NCBI RefSeq assembly: GCF_963666025.1
Contig: NZ_OY762552.1
Coordinates: forward strand, 2,444,501 to 2,508,500
Length of the DNA stretch: 64,000 bases
Source: an uncultured Methanobacterium sp.
GTDB taxonomy: Archaea; Methanobacteriota; Methanobacteria; Methanobacteriales; Methanobacteriaceae
Reading direction: 5' to 3'
Part shown: positions 10,367 through 18,313 of the stretch, one piece after another
Position numbering within the stretch: the stretch's first letter is position 1
Layout of the letters: every line of letters begins with the position of its first letter
Program-made: the position numbers and the translations under genes
Notes under the pieces: model-generated
Databases searched by the model: none
What the model was told of the DNA's origin: nothing
Seen by the model: only the letters and a program-made list of their open reading frames with translations

Positions 10367-11980
10367 GTGGATTTAATGATATTAAGTATTGTTGTTTTGA
10401 TATTTCTCCTGATAAACGGGTATGTTGGTTATGTTGCCTGGCGTAGAACTAAGAGTGCGGATGATTATCTTGTTGCAGGGAGGGAAACACATCCCTTCAT
10501 CATGGCCCTGAGTTATGGGGCCACATTCATCAGTACCGCAGCTATTGTGGGATTTGGAGGGGTTGCTGCCAATTATGGTATGGGTATCCTTTGGCTGGTG
10601 TTTTTAAACATCATCGTTGGGATATTCATTGCTTTTGTGTTCTTTGGAAAACGAACCCGAAAAATGGGTCATAATCTAGGTGCTTTAACCTTCCCCGAGT
10701 TTTTATCAAGGCGTTTTGACAGTAGATTTATCCAGTACTTTTCGGGTGCTGTTATTTTTATTGGAATGCCATTATACGCGTCGGTTGTACTTGTGGGAAT
10801 GGCCCGGTTTGTGGAAACAACTTTGGGTGTGGATTACAATATAGCTTTAGTTGTAATGGCGGTCATAGTAGCGGTATACGTTATTTTCGGTGGGATCAAG
10901 GGTGTGATGTACACCGATGCCCTGCAAGGTAGTATAATGTTTTTTGGAATGATATTCCTTCTCATAGCAATTTACTGGATCCTGGGTGGAGTAACTGATG
11001 CCAATCAGGCACTCACCAATCTGGTGAATGTTGTTCCCCAGAAGGCAACTGCAGCAGCTACCGCAACCGGGTTCACTGGCTGGACATCCATGCCATCTCT
11101 TGGAAGCCCATTCTGGTGGACCTTAGTCTCAAGTTTGATCCTGGGAGTGGGTATAGGAGTTCTATCCCAGCCCCAGTTAGTGGTGCGGTTCATGACTGTT
11201 AAATCAAATAAGGAGTTAAACCGGGGAGTTCTGATCGGGGGAGTATTCATATTTGTAATGACCTTCGGGGCCTACGTGGTAGGAGCACTTTCCAATGTCT
11301 ACTTCTTCCAGACAACTGGACAGACTGCGGTTCAAGCAGCAGGAGGTAATCTGGATAAGGTTATACCTGCATTCATAGCTGCGGCCATGCCTCTATGGTT
11401 TGCATATCTATTTATGGTTGCACTCCTATCTGCTGCCATGTCCACTCTTTCTGCACAGTTCCATGTCCAGGGAACTGCCCTGGGAAGGGACATATATGAG
11501 ACTTTGGTACGTAAAACTGGAGGATCATCAGTAAGAATGGCCAGGATAGGGATAGTAATTGCAGTTGTCATTGCAGTAATTCTTGGATTCATACTACCTG
11601 CCAGTATAGTAGCCCTGGGAACTGCCCTGTGGTTCGGTATCACTGCTGCAGCATTCCTGGCAATTTATGTGGCAGCACTGTACTGGAGGCGAGCCACCAA
11701 AGAAGGTGCAATTGCAGGACTAGTTTGTGGTGCGGTAACCAGTTTGATATGGTTGTTGTTCGGCTTTAAAAAAACAGCAGAACCATTGGGAATGTCCAAT
11801 GCTTTAATGGGACAGTCAACTATTATTACCTCTTTACCCTGGCCAACTGTGGATCCCATGATCGTGGCCCTTCCAGTGGCAATTATTGTTACTATTGTGG
11901 TCAGTCTGCTTACCAAACCCCCTGAAAAGGAGTTCCTGGATAAGTGCTTTGAGGGAGTGGACCAGTCCCGGGGAAAATAA
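10367..11980 (+). CDS. Sodium:solute symporter (SSS family), paralogue 1
   Basis: A 537-residue, about 13-helix membrane protein of the solute:sodium symporter family. The N-terminal segment GYVGYVAWRRTKSADDYLVAGR and the sodium-site-like stretch ALSYGATFISTAAIVGFGG are characteristic. The substrate is unknown; pantothenate, acetate and amino-acid carriers share this fold. It is closely similar along its whole length to the symporter at 50913, but unlike that copy it has no small accessory gene in front. The GTG at 10367 has AGGT ten bases upstream, the same spacing as in the paralogue. Monocistronic, ending in a GC hairpin. Confidence 0.88.
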   Translation: MDLMILSIVVLIFLLINGYVGYVAWRRTKSADDYLVAGRETHPFIMALSYGATFISTAAIVGFGGVAANYGMGILWLVFLNIIVGIFIAFVFFGKRTRKMGHNLGALTFPEFLSRRFDSRFIQYFSGAVIFIGMPLYASVVLVGMARFVETTLGVDYNIALVVMAVIVAVYVIFGGIKGVMYTDALQGSIMFFGMIFLLIAIYWILGGVTDANQALTNLVNVVPQKATAAATATGFTGWTSMPSLGSPFWWTLVSSLILGVGIGVLSQPQLVVRFMTVKSNKELNRGVLIGGVFIFVMTFGAYVVGALSNVYFFQTTGQTAVQAAGGNLDKVIPAFIAAAMPLWFAYLFMVALLSAAMSTLSAQFHVQGTALGRDIYETLVRKTGGSSVRMARIGIVIAVVIAVILGFILPASIVALGTALWFGITAAAFLAIYVAALYWRRATKEGAIAGLVCGAVTSLIWLLFGFKKTAEPLGMSNALMGQSTIITSLPWPTVDPMIVALPVAIIVTIVVSLLTKPPEKEFLDKCFEGVDQSRGK

Positions 11981-11985
11981 TCCCC
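11970..11985 (+). terminator. Hairpin at symporter 3' end
   Basis: GGGGAAAATAATCCCC forms a short GC stem overlapping the stop codon and is followed by a T-rich stretch. It is a plausible transcription terminator or 3' end stabiliser. Confidence 0.45.
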
Positions 11986-12071
11986 TTGATTTTATCCCCT
12001 CTAATCCTTTTTGAAAAATACTTTTAGAAAAATAAACTGTTTGAAATGATTAAGCCTAAAATGGAGTCTAA

Positions 12072-12908
12072 TTGATTTCAATGAAACTTGGAAATTATCA
12101 GTATGAAAAAACCAGTCAACTAAGTTGGGTAGAAGTATTCCAAAATCCGTGTCCTATCAGTGTTCACACTTTCCAGACCGGATCCGTGATTATCAACCTG
12201 AAAGGCACTTTAAATCCAGACCACCCCCGTGCTAGGGATGTTGAAGAACAGGAAATGGAGGTTCCCATACTGGCTCACTGGGTACACCACCAGGAAAAGG
12301 GTGACTTCTTACTGGATGTGGGGCTTGATTCGTCCTACTTTAACGATCCCTGTGGAGGATTAGAGGGAACTGCTGTTGATGAATACTTGCAGGAAGAAAA
12401 TGAGGATATTGCCTACCATCTTGAAAAAAGAGGGATTAACCTTGAAATAGTGTTTTTAAGCCATTTACATTCTGACCATGCAGCAGGGGTGAGAGAACTT
12501 CCTAAAAATATTCCCTATGTAACTGGTAAGGGTGAGTATAATGAGTACCAGCCAGAAGTCCATGGTGACTTTTTAGAAGGTTTAGACGAGTTATTTGAAA
12601 TTGATTATTCTAAGGCACAGAATATGCCCTTTTTAGGACCCAGTGTGGATCTTTTGGGTGATGGATCACTATGGGCAATCCATACTCCTGGACACACCCC
12701 TGGACACAGTTCTTTCCTTGTAAATGGGATGGAGGGCCCTATTCTCATGGCAATGGATGCTGCATTTATCCGTGAGAATCTCAAACTTGGTGTTGCTCCC
12801 AGTGACTACACCTGGAATAAGGAGGTGGCTCAGGAAACCCTGGAGAAGATTTTAACGTTTTTAAGATTGTATCCTCAGGTTAGGGTGGGTGCTGGCCATG
12901 AAATATAA
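12072..12908 (+). CDS. MBL-fold metallohydrolase (AHL-lactonase-like)
   Basis: A 278-residue metallo-beta-lactamase-fold hydrolase. The metal motif HLHSDH is at residues 131-136, with HTPGHTPGHSS near 205-215, an Asp in AMDAAF near 237, and a C-terminal His in the final VRVGAGHEI. This layout matches the N-acyl homoserine lactonase branch, which opens lactones, but the natural substrate in a methanogen is unknown. The TTG at 12072 has GGAG five bases upstream; an ATG at 12081 is also possible. The last codons (RVGAGHE and stop) are the likely parent of the repeat found seven times in the next 12 kb. Confidence 0.82.
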   Translation: MISMKLGNYQYEKTSQLSWVEVFQNPCPISVHTFQTGSVIINLKGTLNPDHPRARDVEEQEMEVPILAHWVHHQEKGDFLLDVGLDSSYFNDPCGGLEGTAVDEYLQEENEDIAYHLEKRGINLEIVFLSHLHSDHAAGVRELPKNIPYVTGKGEYNEYQPEVHGDFLEGLDELFEIDYSKAQNMPFLGPSVDLLGDGSLWAIHTPGHTPGHSSFLVNGMEGPILMAMDAAFIRENLKLGVAPSDYTWNKEVAQETLEKILTFLRLYPQVRVGAGHEI

Positions 12909-13065
12909 AAAAATCACATATTGCTTTAATTAAAGACTTTTTTGTTAATTTATTTTATTAAATTGAATTATTTAATTGGATAACGTATTATTTTAAGTCC
13001 TTTTTTATTCTGAAAGTAATGATCCCACATAATCCCATAACTATAAATACAACTAAAATTATAAC

Positions 13066-13082
13066 TGACTGACAATCAGTCA
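13066..13082. promoter_or_regulatory. TetR-type operator before ABC exporter operon
   Basis: A perfect inverted repeat TGACTGACAATCAGTCA (7-bp arms, 3-base centre) lies 58 bases before the ABC ATPase start and about 20 bases after a TATA-like TATAAATA (13042-13049). It therefore covers the expected transcription start. The TetR gene at the end of the same operon is the obvious candidate ligand-responsive repressor. Confidence 0.65.
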
Positions 13083-13140
13083 ATAAATGAAATATTAAAA
13101 CACAATATGATGTGTTTGATTACAGATTAGGAGGATATCC

Positions 13141-14082
13141 ATGAGTGATCATGAAAACAAGAATGAATATGCAATACAAACCTTTGGTCTAACTAAAAGC
13201 TTTGGAAATCGCAAAGCAGTAGATAAAATCAATCTCGTAGTGAAAAAAGGAGATATTTTTTCTCTTCTTGGACCAAATGGCGCAGGTAAAACCACTACAA
13301 TAAAAATGCTTACTGGTGTTCTCAAACCGACAGTTGGAACAGCAAAAATTATGGATTATGATATAACGAGAGATCTGTCAGAAGTTAAAGGAATAATCGA
13401 TATTTCACCCCAGGAAACTGCTATTGCAGGTCATTTAACTGCTTGGGAAAATCTTATATTAATGGGTGGAATAAATGGCTTGAAAAAGGAAGATACGGAA
13501 AAAAGGGCTAAAAAATTAATAAAATTAATGGGACTTACTGAAAGGGCGAATGAACAGGTGCAGAAATTTTCAGGGGGAATGCAACGTAGATTAAGCATAG
13601 CAATGGCTTTGATTTCTGATCCTCCAGTACTTTTTCTTGATGAACCCACTTTGGGTTTAGATCCTCAGGCTCGAAGGGTTATCTGGGAGCAGATCGAGCA
13701 GTTGAAGGGGAAAAAAACAATCATATTAACCACACATTATCTTGAAGAAGCAGATGCTCTTGCTGACAGGGTTGCAATAATTAGCCAAGGCAACATTATT
13801 GCAGAGGGAACGCCGCAAGAACTTAAGAAAAACATATATGGGCTACAGACCATGATAATTAAGGGACAAAACCTTTCCTCTTTGGATATCGATGGATTAA
13901 AAGAGGTATATCCTCATATTACAAAAATAGATGGTGGAATCAAGATAGAAGCACAGGAATTAATTTTTGATGAGATAGTTGATTATTTACGTTCTAGAGG
14001 AGTGAAAATTAACTGGCTTTCCATGAAAGAACCTTCTTTAGATGATGTTTTCCTTACTCTTACCGGAGAGGAGGTGAACTAA
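13141..14082 (+). CDS. ABC transporter ATP-binding protein (drug-exporter type)
   Basis: A 313-residue ATPase of the DrrA/CcmA class. Walker A is GPNGAGKTT near residue 45, the signature is FSGGMQRRLSIAMAL, Walker B is VLFLDEPTLGLDP, and the switch His is in LTTHYLEEAD. The C-terminal extra domain ending in the SLDDVFLTLTG motif is typical of ABC-2 exporters. It overlaps the permease start by one base and has a strong AGGAGG site. It probably powers export of a lipophilic or toxic compound through the adjacent permease, which in this sequence is frameshifted. Confidence 0.9.
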   Translation: MSDHENKNEYAIQTFGLTKSFGNRKAVDKINLVVKKGDIFSLLGPNGAGKTTTIKMLTGVLKPTVGTAKIMDYDITRDLSEVKGIIDISPQETAIAGHLTAWENLILMGGINGLKKEDTEKRAKKLIKLMGLTERANEQVQKFSGGMQRRLSIAMALISDPPVLFLDEPTLGLDPQARRVIWEQIEQLKGKKTIILTTHYLEEADALADRVAIISQGNIIAEGTPQELKKNIYGLQTMIIKGQNLSSLDIDGLKEVYPHITKIDGGIKIEAQELIFDEIVDYLRSRGVKINWLSMKEPSLDDVFLTLTGEEVN

Positions 14083-14811
14083 TGCGATTTTTAAGTCTTG
14101 CTAGTCGAAATCTTAAAGAAATATACCGTGATCCACTCGCCATTGCATGGGGTATGGTTTTTCCTGCTGTTTTAATGCCTGCTATTATTTCCATAGGTAA
14201 AAATGCCCCTCTGGAAATTTTTACAGCCAATGCATTAACACCTGCAGTGGCGGTATTTAGTTTTGGTTTTTTAACTTTGTTTTCAGCTATAATTTTAGCA
14301 AAAGATCGTGAAAGTGCATTTTTAACCAGACTTTTGACCACACCACTCACAGCAACAGATTTCATATTAGCATACACTTCTGCCGTTTTTGCCAATAGCA
14401 ATACTCCAAATTATAATCTGTTTTGTAGTGGGGAGCTTTTATGGAGTTACAATTAATTCAACCATTTTATTAACTCTGATAATTCTTTTTACCATGGCAG
14501 TTGGATGTATTAGTTTGGGAATGATATTGGGATCTCTTTTCACGGAAAAACAGGCTCCAGGGGTGAGTTCAATAGTCATAGTTATAATATCCATATTAGG
14601 TGGATGTTGGATGGATTTAAAGGCAATTGGTGGTGTATTTGAAACAATTGGATATTCACTTCCTTTTGCACATGCTATTGATGCTGCAAGGGCTGTTTTG
14701 AATGGATCTAGCGCGAGTGGTATTGTTACAGATTTCTATTGGGTTCTTGGTTATACTCTGGTATTTTTCGTTGCAGGTATTTTCTGTTTCAGGTGGAGAA
14801 CAAAGGGATAA
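14082..14811 (+). pseudogene. ABC-2 type permease, disrupted by a one-base frameshift
   Basis: Two overlapping frames (14082-14456 and 14389-14811) together give a typical ABC-2 permease of about 242 residues. The first carries MRFLSLASRNLKEIYRDPLA; the second carries the last helices with the segment LGGCWMDLKAIGG. The break is at a run of five T at 14386-14390. Removing one T restores continuous reading through LAYTSAV into LPIAILQIIICF. A real mutation, a homopolymer sequencing error or rare slippage are all possible. The intact ATPase before and TetR gene after suggest the loss is recent or artefactual. Confidence 0.75.
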
Positions 14812-14865
14812 TTCATAGTTCCCACATACAAAATATAATATGTTTTGGTTAATTTGGGGACTATT

Positions 14866-15501
14866 ATGAGAGTGACAAAGGATCCTGAAATAAGGCGCAA
14901 AGAGTTAATGGATGCAGCAGAGGAATTATTCCTTGAAAATGGGTACGAAGAGACTGCAGTATCTCATATAGTTAAAAAAGCAGGCGTAGCGCAAGGTACG
15001 TTCTATTATTATTTCAAATCCAAAGAAGCAATACTGGATGCAATCACTGATAAATACCTTGATATTCTTATTGAAAACATGGAAAATATTGCCGATCAGG
15101 AGAATTTAAATAGTATAGAGAAATTAATGGCAATATTTGAATTTACTTCATCATTTACAGGAGATCGTAAGGGAATAATGGACTTTATTGAGGGAGGAAG
15201 GTGCGCTCACTTACAAATTAAGTTCAATGAAAGGATGTCTTCTGGGACTATTGAATCCACTGCACTTGTAATTCAACAGGGTATTGATGAAGGTGTTTTT
15301 AATACTGAATACCTTGAAGAAGCTGCTCGAGCGTATATAGGAGTAACAGCTTTAATTCTCCAGGGAGTAAGTGATCTTGATCCTAAATCACCTGAATTTA
15401 TGAGAAGATTAATGGCACTGTTCTATTTTATGGAGCGAATTTTGGGTGCAGAAAAAGGCATTATCGCCAATGCTTTCATGGAAATGGCCACCAATAAATG
15501 A
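14866..15501 (+). CDS. TetR/AcrR family transcriptional regulator
   Basis: About 211 residues. The N-terminal helix-turn-helix is classic: RRKELMDAAEELFLENGYEE, then SHIVKKAGVAQGTFYYYFKSKEA within residues 10-55. The C-terminal ligand-binding region ends with a family-typical VLIQQG-like helix. GGGG at about 14855-14858 supports the ATG at 14866 over an in-frame TTG at 14845. It lies 55 bases behind the exporter permease, likely in the same operon, and probably represses that operon at the palindrome at 13066-13082. The inducer is unknown. Confidence 0.85.
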   Translation: MRVTKDPEIRRKELMDAAEELFLENGYEETAVSHIVKKAGVAQGTFYYYFKSKEAILDAITDKYLDILIENMENIADQENLNSIEKLMAIFEFTSSFTGDRKGIMDFIEGGRCAHLQIKFNERMSSGTIESTALVIQQGIDEGVFNTEYLEEAARAYIGVTALILQGVSDLDPKSPEFMRRLMALFYFMERILGAEKGIIANAFMEMATNK

Positions 15502-15517
15502 TATCGGAGGATTATTA

Positions 15518-15556
15518 ATGGACAAAATTGGGTTTAAATTTCCAGTAGGATCATGA
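15518..15556 (+). pseudogene. Remnant of a gene start (12 codons)
   Basis: GGAGG at 15506-15510 and a well-spaced ATG begin a frame, MDKIGFKFPVGS, that stops after 12 codons. It directly follows the TetR gene. The perfect ribosome binding site followed by no gene suggests the 5' end of a lost gene; chance cannot be excluded. Confidence 0.25.
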
Positions 15557-15633
15557 GTTCCACAAAGATCATATTATGAAAATAATTAAGTAAGATGAAT
15601 AAAAAGAATTTATTAGTTTTCTGTGCGGAATTT

Positions 15634-15885
15634 TTATCCCTTTTTTGTTCTTGTAATGCTCCGATAGCTCCACAGATGGTACCAGTAAAACCATATAAAT
15701 AATACCAATTCAATGTTCAGGTTATCATCAAAGACTATATTCCAAGTTAACAGGTTTGATAAAGTAATTTTCATGATATTTGCTATGATTTCACCGATGA
15801 ATCCTGCTAATGCCCATGAATATAATCTAGAACTGTTATTAATAAAAATGATATAACAAAATTCTGAATTCAGATAACTTAACAA
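15634..15885 (-). pseudogene. Internally deleted copy of the zinc-ribbon membrane gene at 17096
   Basis: This segment aligns with the minus-strand gene at 17096-17584 and its 5' flank. The C-terminal coding part (encoding TICGAIGALQEQKRD, versus AICGAIGALLKQKRN in the intact gene) lies near 15634-15700. The match continues to about 15820, then jumps over roughly 280 bases of the intact gene and resumes in the upstream region (15825-15950 matches 17600-17730). The zinc-ribbon half is lost and the remaining frame is disturbed, so it is a decayed duplicate. Confidence 0.65.
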
Positions 15886-15952
15886 AATTAATTCAAATTA
15901 ATAATGAAATGAACATGAAATATATTATTTTAACTATTTCAATTTATTCTGC

Positions 15953-16030
15953 TCTAGAATGCATTATACGGACACCTTTGTCTGCAGTGTAGGGTGGGCG
16001 CTGGTCACGAGGTCTTAAAATAGTTTTAAA
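15953..16030 (+). repeat. Island repeat, copy 1 (MBL 3'-end relic)
   Basis: Begins TCTAGAATGCATTATACGG and carries the core TAGGGTGGGCGCTGGTCACG. In the frame of the core it reads RVGAGHEVLK and a stop, nearly the end of the MBL hydrolase at 12908 (RVGAGHEI, stop), with most differences from it at third codon positions. A short inverted repeat (TTAAAA/TTTTAA) flanks the stop codon. Confidence 0.8.
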
Positions 16031-16181
16031 ACTGGTTAAGAAGTCTTTTTAATATTTTTATAAATTTTTAGAAATACAAACTGTTATATCTGATTGAGTT
16101 TGAAGAATATCATAAAAGTATGCTAAAATGATAAGAAGGTTTTAAAGTGGGATGTAGTGGTGCTTTAGGTGAGGAAAATAA

Positions 16182-16231
16182 AACCTCTATGAATGTTATA
16201 TAGCGAAAAACCAAAATACAACTTAGAGGTT
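16182..16231 (+). promoter_or_regulatory. 5' leader hairpin covering the ribosome binding site
   Basis: AACCTCTA at 16182-16189 is perfectly complementary to TAGAGGTT at 16224-16231. The 3' arm contains the GAGG ribosome binding site of the gene starting at 16240. If this pairing forms in the mRNA, translation initiation would be blocked, so the leader could act as a translational switch. Confidence 0.4.
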
Positions 16232-16239
16232 GGGCTGTT

Positions 16240-16923
16240 ATGAATTCACAAGAAATTAAAATTATCGCAGGAAAACTTGGAGCAGATCTCTGTGGAATTA
16301 CCCACGTAGATAGGTTTAAAAACGCACCACCTGGTTTTAATCCCACAGATATATATTCTAAGTGTAAATCAGTTATAGTTTTTGCAAAACGATTCCCTTC
16401 TGGATCTTTATCTGCCGAAAACTCCATTCCGTATACCCTTGTTCGTGATGTAATTATTCAGGAAGTTGATAGATTATGCATTGAATTTTTCCAGATTTTA
16501 GAAGATTTAGGAATCGAAGCCGTACCCATACCATCCAGTGATCCTTCAGAATATTGGGAAGCTGAAAATCAGTATGCTAGAGGTATCTTATCATTAAGAC
16601 ATGCTGGTTATTTAGCAGGATTGGGTCTTCTGGGAAAAAACACCCTTTTAATAAATGAAAAATATGGTAATATGATTCAGATGGGTGCAGTTTTAGTTGA
16701 TATAGAGCTTGAAAGCGATCCTATAGCAGATTATAAAGTTTGCTCAGAAGGATGTAGATTGTGCTTAGATTCATGCCCTCAACAAGCATTAAACGGTGAA
16801 ACTGTTAATCAAAAACTGTGCAGACCTCTATCAAACTTCATAACAGAGAGAGGATTTAATATAGTGAAATGTCACGTATGTAGGACTGTATGTCCCCATG
16901 TTTTGGGTAATTCTAAAAAATGA
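16240..16923 (+). CDS. QueG-like 4Fe-4S protein (epoxyqueuosine reductase-related)
   Basis: A 227-residue protein related to the Fe-S part of QueG and reductive-dehalogenase-like proteins. The N-terminal ADLCGITHVDRF and central RHAGYLAGLGLLGKNTLLINEKYG blocks are typical. Two Fe-S motifs follow: CRLCLDSCPQQAL, preceded by a Cys in CSEGC, and a C-terminal CHVCRTVCPH. It lacks the long C-terminal HEAT region of true QueG. Archaea use archaeosine, so queuosine synthesis is unlikely; a generic redox role is inferred. A copy of the island repeat begins 6 bases after the stop codon, and a hairpin covers its ribosome binding site. Confidence 0.7.
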   Translation: MNSQEIKIIAGKLGADLCGITHVDRFKNAPPGFNPTDIYSKCKSVIVFAKRFPSGSLSAENSIPYTLVRDVIIQEVDRLCIEFFQILEDLGIEAVPIPSSDPSEYWEAENQYARGILSLRHAGYLAGLGLLGKNTLLINEKYGNMIQMGAVLVDIELESDPIADYKVCSEGCRLCLDSCPQQALNGETVNQKLCRPLSNFITERGFNIVKCHVCRTVCPHVLGNSKK

Positions 16924-16928
16924 TCTAT

Positions 16929-17008
16929 TCTAGAATGCGTTTTGCGGACACCTTTGTTCGCAGTGTAGGGTGGGCCCTGGTCACGAGGTCTTGAAATAGT
17001 TTTTCAAG
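16929..17008 (+). repeat. Island repeat, copy 2
   Basis: Begins TCTAGAATGCGTTTTGCGG and contains TAGGGTGGGCCCTGGTCACG, reading RVGPGHEVLK then stop. CTTGAAA (16990-16996) and TTTCAAG (17002-17008) form a perfect hairpin with the TAG stop in its loop, followed by a T-run, so it could terminate transcription of the QueG-like gene. Confidence 0.85.
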
Positions 17009-17095
17009 ATTTTTTTTTTAATTGTTATTCATACATCTGATGAAAATAACTAATAAGAAGAATGAGGATTATTATTGTATTTTTTAAATTTTATT

Positions 17096-17584
17096 TTAAT
17101 TTCTTTTTTGTTTTAATAATGCTCCAATAGCTCCACAAATGGCACCGATAAGCCCAAATATAATAATACTGATTAAAGTTCCGGTTATTGTGGGAAACAT
17201 GTATTCTGAAATGCTATGGTTTGATAAGGTAATTATATTTAGGATATTGCCTATAATGAGTACTATGCTTCCACCAATGATTCCTGTTAATCCCCCATGA
17301 ATTGCACCATTCTTGTAATTTTTGTCAACTGAGTAACCAACACATAGTGTTGCTATTATGATTCCAATTAAACCCAATAAAAAACCAAGAAATGCTGTTA
17401 CCACAATTCCGAATATTAAAGTTTTCCAGTGTATCCCTTTCATTTTTATTGAATCCTCTTTTTTAACTTCGAGATTCTCTTTATATTCTAATTCTCCACC
17501 ACATTCACACTGAAACTCTCCAAGATTATCCCTGGAACTTAACTGATATTCTTTTCCACATTCTTTGCATTTTGCAATTACCAA
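17096..17584 (-). CDS. Zinc-ribbon plus glycine-rich membrane protein (DUF5518-like)
   Basis: About 162 residues. The N-terminal zinc ribbon has CKECGKEY and a second pair CECGG. Four hydrophobic segments rich in Gly follow (for example FGIVVTAFLGFLLGLIGII and IIFGLIGAICGAIGAL). Such small membrane proteins are abundant in Methanobacteriales and of unknown function. Translation starts at TTG 17584 with AAGGGG ten bases upstream; no ATG is suitable. A degraded, internally deleted duplicate lies at 15634-15885, and both copies are followed (in + orientation) by an island repeat. Confidence 0.6.
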   Translation of the reverse strand: MVIAKCKECGKEYQLSSRDNLGEFQCECGGELEYKENLEVKKEDSIKMKGIHWKTLIFGIVVTAFLGFLLGLIGIIIATLCVGYSVDKNYKNGAIHGGLTGIIGGSIVLIIGNILNIITLSNHSISEYMFPTITGTLISIIIFGLIGAICGAIGALLKQKRN

Positions 17585-17731
17585 ATTTAATCGCCCCTTA
17601 TATTAATCTAAAGTTGTTGTTAATAAGATATATTACAAAAATTTGGAATTCAATTACTTTACAAATAATTCAAATTAATAATGAAATGAAGATGGAATTT
17701 GTATTATTTTAACTATTTCACTTTCTTCGGT

Positions 17732-17806
17732 TCTAGAATGCGTTATGCGGACACCTTTATCCGTAGTGTAGAGTGGGCCCGGATCATGAGTTTTAAATTG
17801 TTTTAA
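17732..17806 (+). repeat. Island repeat, copy 3
   Basis: Begins TTCTAGAATGCGTTATGCGG with the core GTGTAGAGTGGGCCCGGATC. In the core frame it reads RVGPDHEF and then TAA. The stop is followed by a weak TTAAA/TTTAA inverted repeat. Its upstream flank is also shared with copy 1. Confidence 0.8.
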
Positions 17807-17910
17807 GGTTTAGTTAGCTCTATTATCTATAAATAGTTCTCCGTTCAATTTCATTTTCATCTTAAATAAGTAATCCCCATCTATTTTGGAATTTATTTTT
17901 GAATCAGTTA

Positions 17911-17959
17911 GGTTTATATATAACGTGGCACGATATAACGTAGTGTGGTATAACACTAC
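17911..17959 (+). promoter_or_regulatory. PadR promoter with autoregulatory operator
   Basis: TATA box TTTATATATAA at 17913-17923, then direct repeats ATATAACGTGG/ATATAACGTAG, then the perfect inverted repeat GTAGTGT-GGTATA-ACACTAC at 17940-17959. The inverted repeat covers the expected transcription start and ends 24 bases before the PadR ATG, which suggests autorepression by PadR. Confidence 0.55.
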
Positions 17960-17983
17960 ATGATATAAAATGCTGGAATTGAT

Positions 17984-18313
17984 ATGGATACTAAAAAAAT
18001 ACAAAAAAAATATTTACCATTAACGGAAGCGGCTTATTATGTTTTAATTTCTCTAAATAAGCCAAGACATGGCTATGGTATCATGCAACATGTAAATGAG
18101 ATCACCAGTGGTCGTATTAAGATAGGAGCAGGGACCATGTATGGAAATCTATCCCGGATGGAAAAGGAAGGGTTAATAAATTCAGTTGCCGAAGAGGAAC
18201 GTAAAAAAATCTATGAAATCAGTGAAAAAGGTAAAATTATACTAGAATTAGAGCTTGTACGTCTAGAAGAACTTCTTAATCATGGTAAAAATGAAATGGG
18301 GAGTTTAAAATGA
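17984..18313 (+). CDS. PadR family transcriptional regulator
   Basis: A 109-residue winged-helix protein of the PadR family. The segments PLTEAAYYVLISLNKPRHGYGIMQHV and RIKIGAGTMYGNLSRMEKEGLI are the family signature. The stop overlaps the DUF2812 start by four bases. PadR plus DUF2812 is a common regulatory pair in Firmicutes and methanogens, in which PadR represses its own operon. Here the operon seems to continue into two dehydrogenases. A TATA box and palindrome lie just upstream. Confidence 0.88.
   Translation: MDTKKIQKKYLPLTEAAYYVLISLNKPRHGYGIMQHVNEITSGRIKIGAGTMYGNLSRMEKEGLINSVAEEERKKIYEISEKGKIILELELVRLEELLNHGKNEMGSLK

Larger units (their letters stand above)
17585..17983. other. Intergenic: repeat copy 3 and PadR promoter
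   Basis: Holds the 5' flank of the zinc-ribbon gene, the third island repeat (17732-17806) and the promoter/operator of the PadR gene. The 17600-17760 part is duplicated at about 15825-15980. Confidence 0.6.

Noticed and set aside
17810..18004. Minus-strand reading frame over the PadR promoter
   Set aside because: It covers the TATA box, operator and repeat 3, has no family resemblance, and its composition follows the A+T-rich promoter.
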